Shown: positions 6,686-7,381 of the stretch, piece after piece
How positions within the stretch are numbered: position 1 is the first letter of the stretch
How the letters are laid out: each line of letters begins with the position of its first letter
DNA from: an uncultured Treponema sp.
GTDB lineage: Bacteria > Spirochaetota > Spirochaetia > Treponematales > Treponemataceae
Length of the DNA stretch: 7,381 nt
Direction: 5' to 3'
Assembly: GCA_946403565.1 (NCBI GenBank)
Contig: CAMJAJ010000053.1
Location: 1-7,381, forward strand
Notes under the pieces: model-generated
Told to the model about the DNA's origin: nothing
Database searches by the model: none
What the model saw: the letters and a program-made list of their open reading frames with translations, nothing else
Position numbers and translations under genes: made by a program

Positions 6686-6944
6686 GCAAATGCGTGAAAT
6701 TCAACCTGCAAGACTTTCTGAATCACCAAGCAAAAGTTCCTGAATAACCAAGCAAATGACATGTAATAGGGCTGTTTACAACATGTAACAGGGCTTTTTA
6801 CAAGTTGTAAATAGTCTATTTACAAGATGTAACTAGTCCTATTACATCTTGAATGTAGCCCTATTACATGATTTTTGCTTGCTGTCAGAAGAGTCTTTGC
6901 AGCAACTGCCAGCCCTCTTTGCTTGCTACCTAAAGCCTTCTTGC
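6686..6944. repeat. Mirror-symmetric array with a strict 22-base period
   Basis: GCAA occurs at 6686, 6708, 6730 and 6752. TTGC occurs at 6875, 6897, 6919 and 6941. Every step within each set is exactly 22 bases, and the two sets are mirror images around position 6815. Several units share more than the box. Read outward from the centre, the first two left units both begin TTGCTTGGT and contain ATTCAGGAA or ATTCAGAAA. The first and third right units both begin TTGCTTGCT. The inner part (6756-6865) is five diverged 22-base units in the same register, with ACA at 6778, 6800, 6822, 6844 and 6866. The period is not a multiple of three, so it is not a coding repeat. Function is unknown: a multi-site protein-binding platform, a structured RNA, or a decayed element are possible. 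Confidence 0.75.
6760..6870. repeat. 111-base imperfect palindrome centred at 6815
   Basis: The two 55-base arms flank a single T at 6815 and are complementary at 44 of 55 positions by my manual count, plus three G-T pairs. The innermost 10 pairs are perfect (TTGTAAATAG at 6805-6814 with CTATTTACAA at 6816-6825), and so are the outermost 14 (CATGTAATAGGGCT at 6760-6773 with AGCCCTATTACATG at 6857-6870). A transcript from either strand would fold into one long hairpin, and the AT-rich centre could favour cruciform extrusion in supercoiled DNA. Confidence 0.8.
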
Positions 6945-7196
6945 ACCCGGCACTGAAAATTCGCTCGATGCTGAAAAAAGGCGGCGCAAACCTGTATGAA
7001 AATACTGCTTGACACTCATATTCGTATAAAGTGAATGTATCCAATTTCCTGAAAATAAGCAGCCGTATTCTTGCATTTTTTCAATCTCATCGTAAATTTT
7101 GAACGCAAACGGTGGTTTATTTTCAAAGTCTTGGCAAAGCGGGGCCTTTATACAGTTAATCATGCTACCGATACAGGGCTGCGTACGCTTAATGGA

Positions 7197-7225
7197 TAGG
7201 GGCAACCGGATTAAGATTGCCCCTA
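7197..7225 (-). terminator. Hairpin downstream of the minus-strand gene
   Basis: TAGGGGCAA (7197-7205) and TTGCCCCTA (7217-7225) form a perfect 9-pair stem with an 11-base loop. On the minus strand it starts six bases after the stop of the 7232-7381 gene, the usual place for a terminator. No clear T run follows it, so efficiency is uncertain. Confidence 0.55.
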
Positions 7226-7231
7226 AGAGTC

Positions 7232-7381
7232 CTACTTCCGGCACTCGCACATCCAGACGAACGTCTCCCCGTAGACATTGTATGAAGGGTCGTATCTCGG
7301 GTATCCCCAGAAGTCGGACATCCCGTAATTGTTTTTGTCGTACCGGGCCTGCGGCTCAACATACAGCCACTTGCCCCCGGA
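7232..7381 (-). CDS. C-terminal end of an unrecognised aromatic-rich protein (start outside window)
   Basis: The minus strand is open from the window edge (7381) to TAG at 7232-7234, giving 49 visible residues. The visible part reads GGKWLYVEPQARYDKNNYG, then MSDFWGYPRYDPSYNVYGE, and ends in FVWMCECRK. It is rich in Trp, Tyr and Phe and has a Cys-x-Cys near the end. GC-rich codons like those of the other genes, and a hairpin just after the stop, support a real gene over chance. I do not recognise the family. The aromatic, Gly/Asp/Asn-rich makeup would suit an exported or surface beta-structured domain, but this is a guess. It does not resemble the C-type-lectin ends of diversity-generating-retroelement targets. 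Confidence 0.65.
   Translation of the reverse strand, partial: SGGKWLYVEPQARYDKNNYGMSDFWGYPRYDPSYNVYGETFVWMCECRK

Larger units (their letters stand above)
6623..7231. other. Gap without a convincing gene, between convergent genes
   Basis: After about 6690 the composition becomes clearly more AT-rich than the flanking genes. The region holds the 22-base-period array (6686-6944) and the hairpin at 7197-7225. Two minus-strand open frames (6820-7044 and 6930-7250) have no recognisable domain and are treated as chance. Between 6963 and 7196 I see only a weak hairpin centred between 7112 and 7113: TTTGAA (7098-7103) with TTCAAA (7122-7127), and AAAC (7107-7110) with GTTT (7115-7118). I find no tRNA, CRISPR or insertion-sequence signature. 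Confidence 0.6.

Noticed and set aside
6019..6762. Minus-strand open frame of 247 codons opposite the phosphatase
   Set aside because: It overlaps a phosphatase with intact catalytic motifs and shows no domain of its own.
6686..6944. CRISPR array
   Set aside because: Units are 22 bases with no separate conserved repeat and spacer of usual length, and only about four bases are strongly conserved. The array is mirror-symmetric, which CRISPR arrays are not.
6686..6944. Plasmid-type replication origin with iterons
   Set aside because: The 22-base spacing fits iterons, but I see no initiator gene or DnaA box nearby and the flanking genes look chromosomal. It is kept only as an analogy.
7009..7037. 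Plus-strand promoter starting with TTGACA at 7009
   Set aside because: The best -10 candidate (TATAAA at 7025) leaves only a 10-base spacer, and a 17-base spacer gives a poor -10. No plus-strand gene follows.
6820..7044. Minus-strand frame of 74 codons entering the repeat array
   Set aside because: Half of it lies in a repeat whose 22-base period is not a multiple of three, so the repeat is not shaped by coding.
6592..7231. Miniature transposable element (MITE)
   Set aside because: The inverted symmetry is internal and periodic, and I could not find a matching target-site duplication at plausible ends.
6930..7250. Minus-strand frame of 106 codons overlapping the end of the minus-strand gene
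   Set aside because: It runs through the 7197-7225 hairpin, starts inside another gene in a different frame, has no clear ribosome site and no recognisable domain. It could be a gene remnant, but nothing visible supports that.
7232..7381. Variable region of a diversity-generating retroelement
   Set aside because: Treponemes are known to carry such elements, but the protein end lacks the C-type-lectin signature and no template repeat or reverse transcriptase is visible.

Overview
The window is a GC-rich bacterial segment with six tightly packed plus-strand genes, followed by an AT-richer gap of about 640 bases and the 3' end of a minus-strand gene. A def-fmt pair followed by a membrane-anchored PASTA protein without a kinase domain recalls treponemes and other spirochaetes. 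That taxonomic guess is inference from memory. Codon use is similar across the six genes, with frequent ATA (Ile) and AGG (Arg) despite the high GC, so none of them looks recently acquired.

Region 1 (3-3464) is a probable single transcription unit: the 3' part of hisD (last enzyme of histidine synthesis), def (peptide deformylase), fmt (Met-tRNA formyltransferase) and a single-pass PASTA protein. hisD/def and def/fmt are separated by 1 and 3 bases, and fmt/PASTA by 56. Fmt adds and Def removes the N-terminal formyl group of new proteins. The PASTA protein probably senses or binds peptidoglycan in the periplasm. An inverted repeat ending in TTTT (3474-3529) probably closes the unit.

Region 2 (3530-6622) is a sugar-related unit: a GH36 alpha-galactosidase and, 20 bases later, a histidine (RHG-motif) phosphatase. 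An extended -10 promoter lies so close to the galactosidase ATG that the mRNA is predicted to be leaderless. A perfect 12-base palindrome upstream is a possible operator. A GC-rich hairpin follows the phosphatase.

Region 3 (6623-7231) has no convincing gene but holds the most unusual structure in the window. From 6686 to 6944 the DNA keeps a strict 22-base period. Four GCAA boxes on the left and four TTGC boxes on the right, each at 22-base steps, are mirror images around position 6815. Between them lie tandem 22-base units carrying TACA-nnn-TGTA dyads, and the central 111 bases form a long imperfect palindrome. It looks like a multi-site protein-binding platform, a long hairpin RNA, or an insulator between convergent genes. 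I cannot match it to a described family.

Region 4 (7232-7381) is the last 49 codons of an aromatic-rich minus-strand protein that I do not recognise, followed on its own strand by a hairpin.
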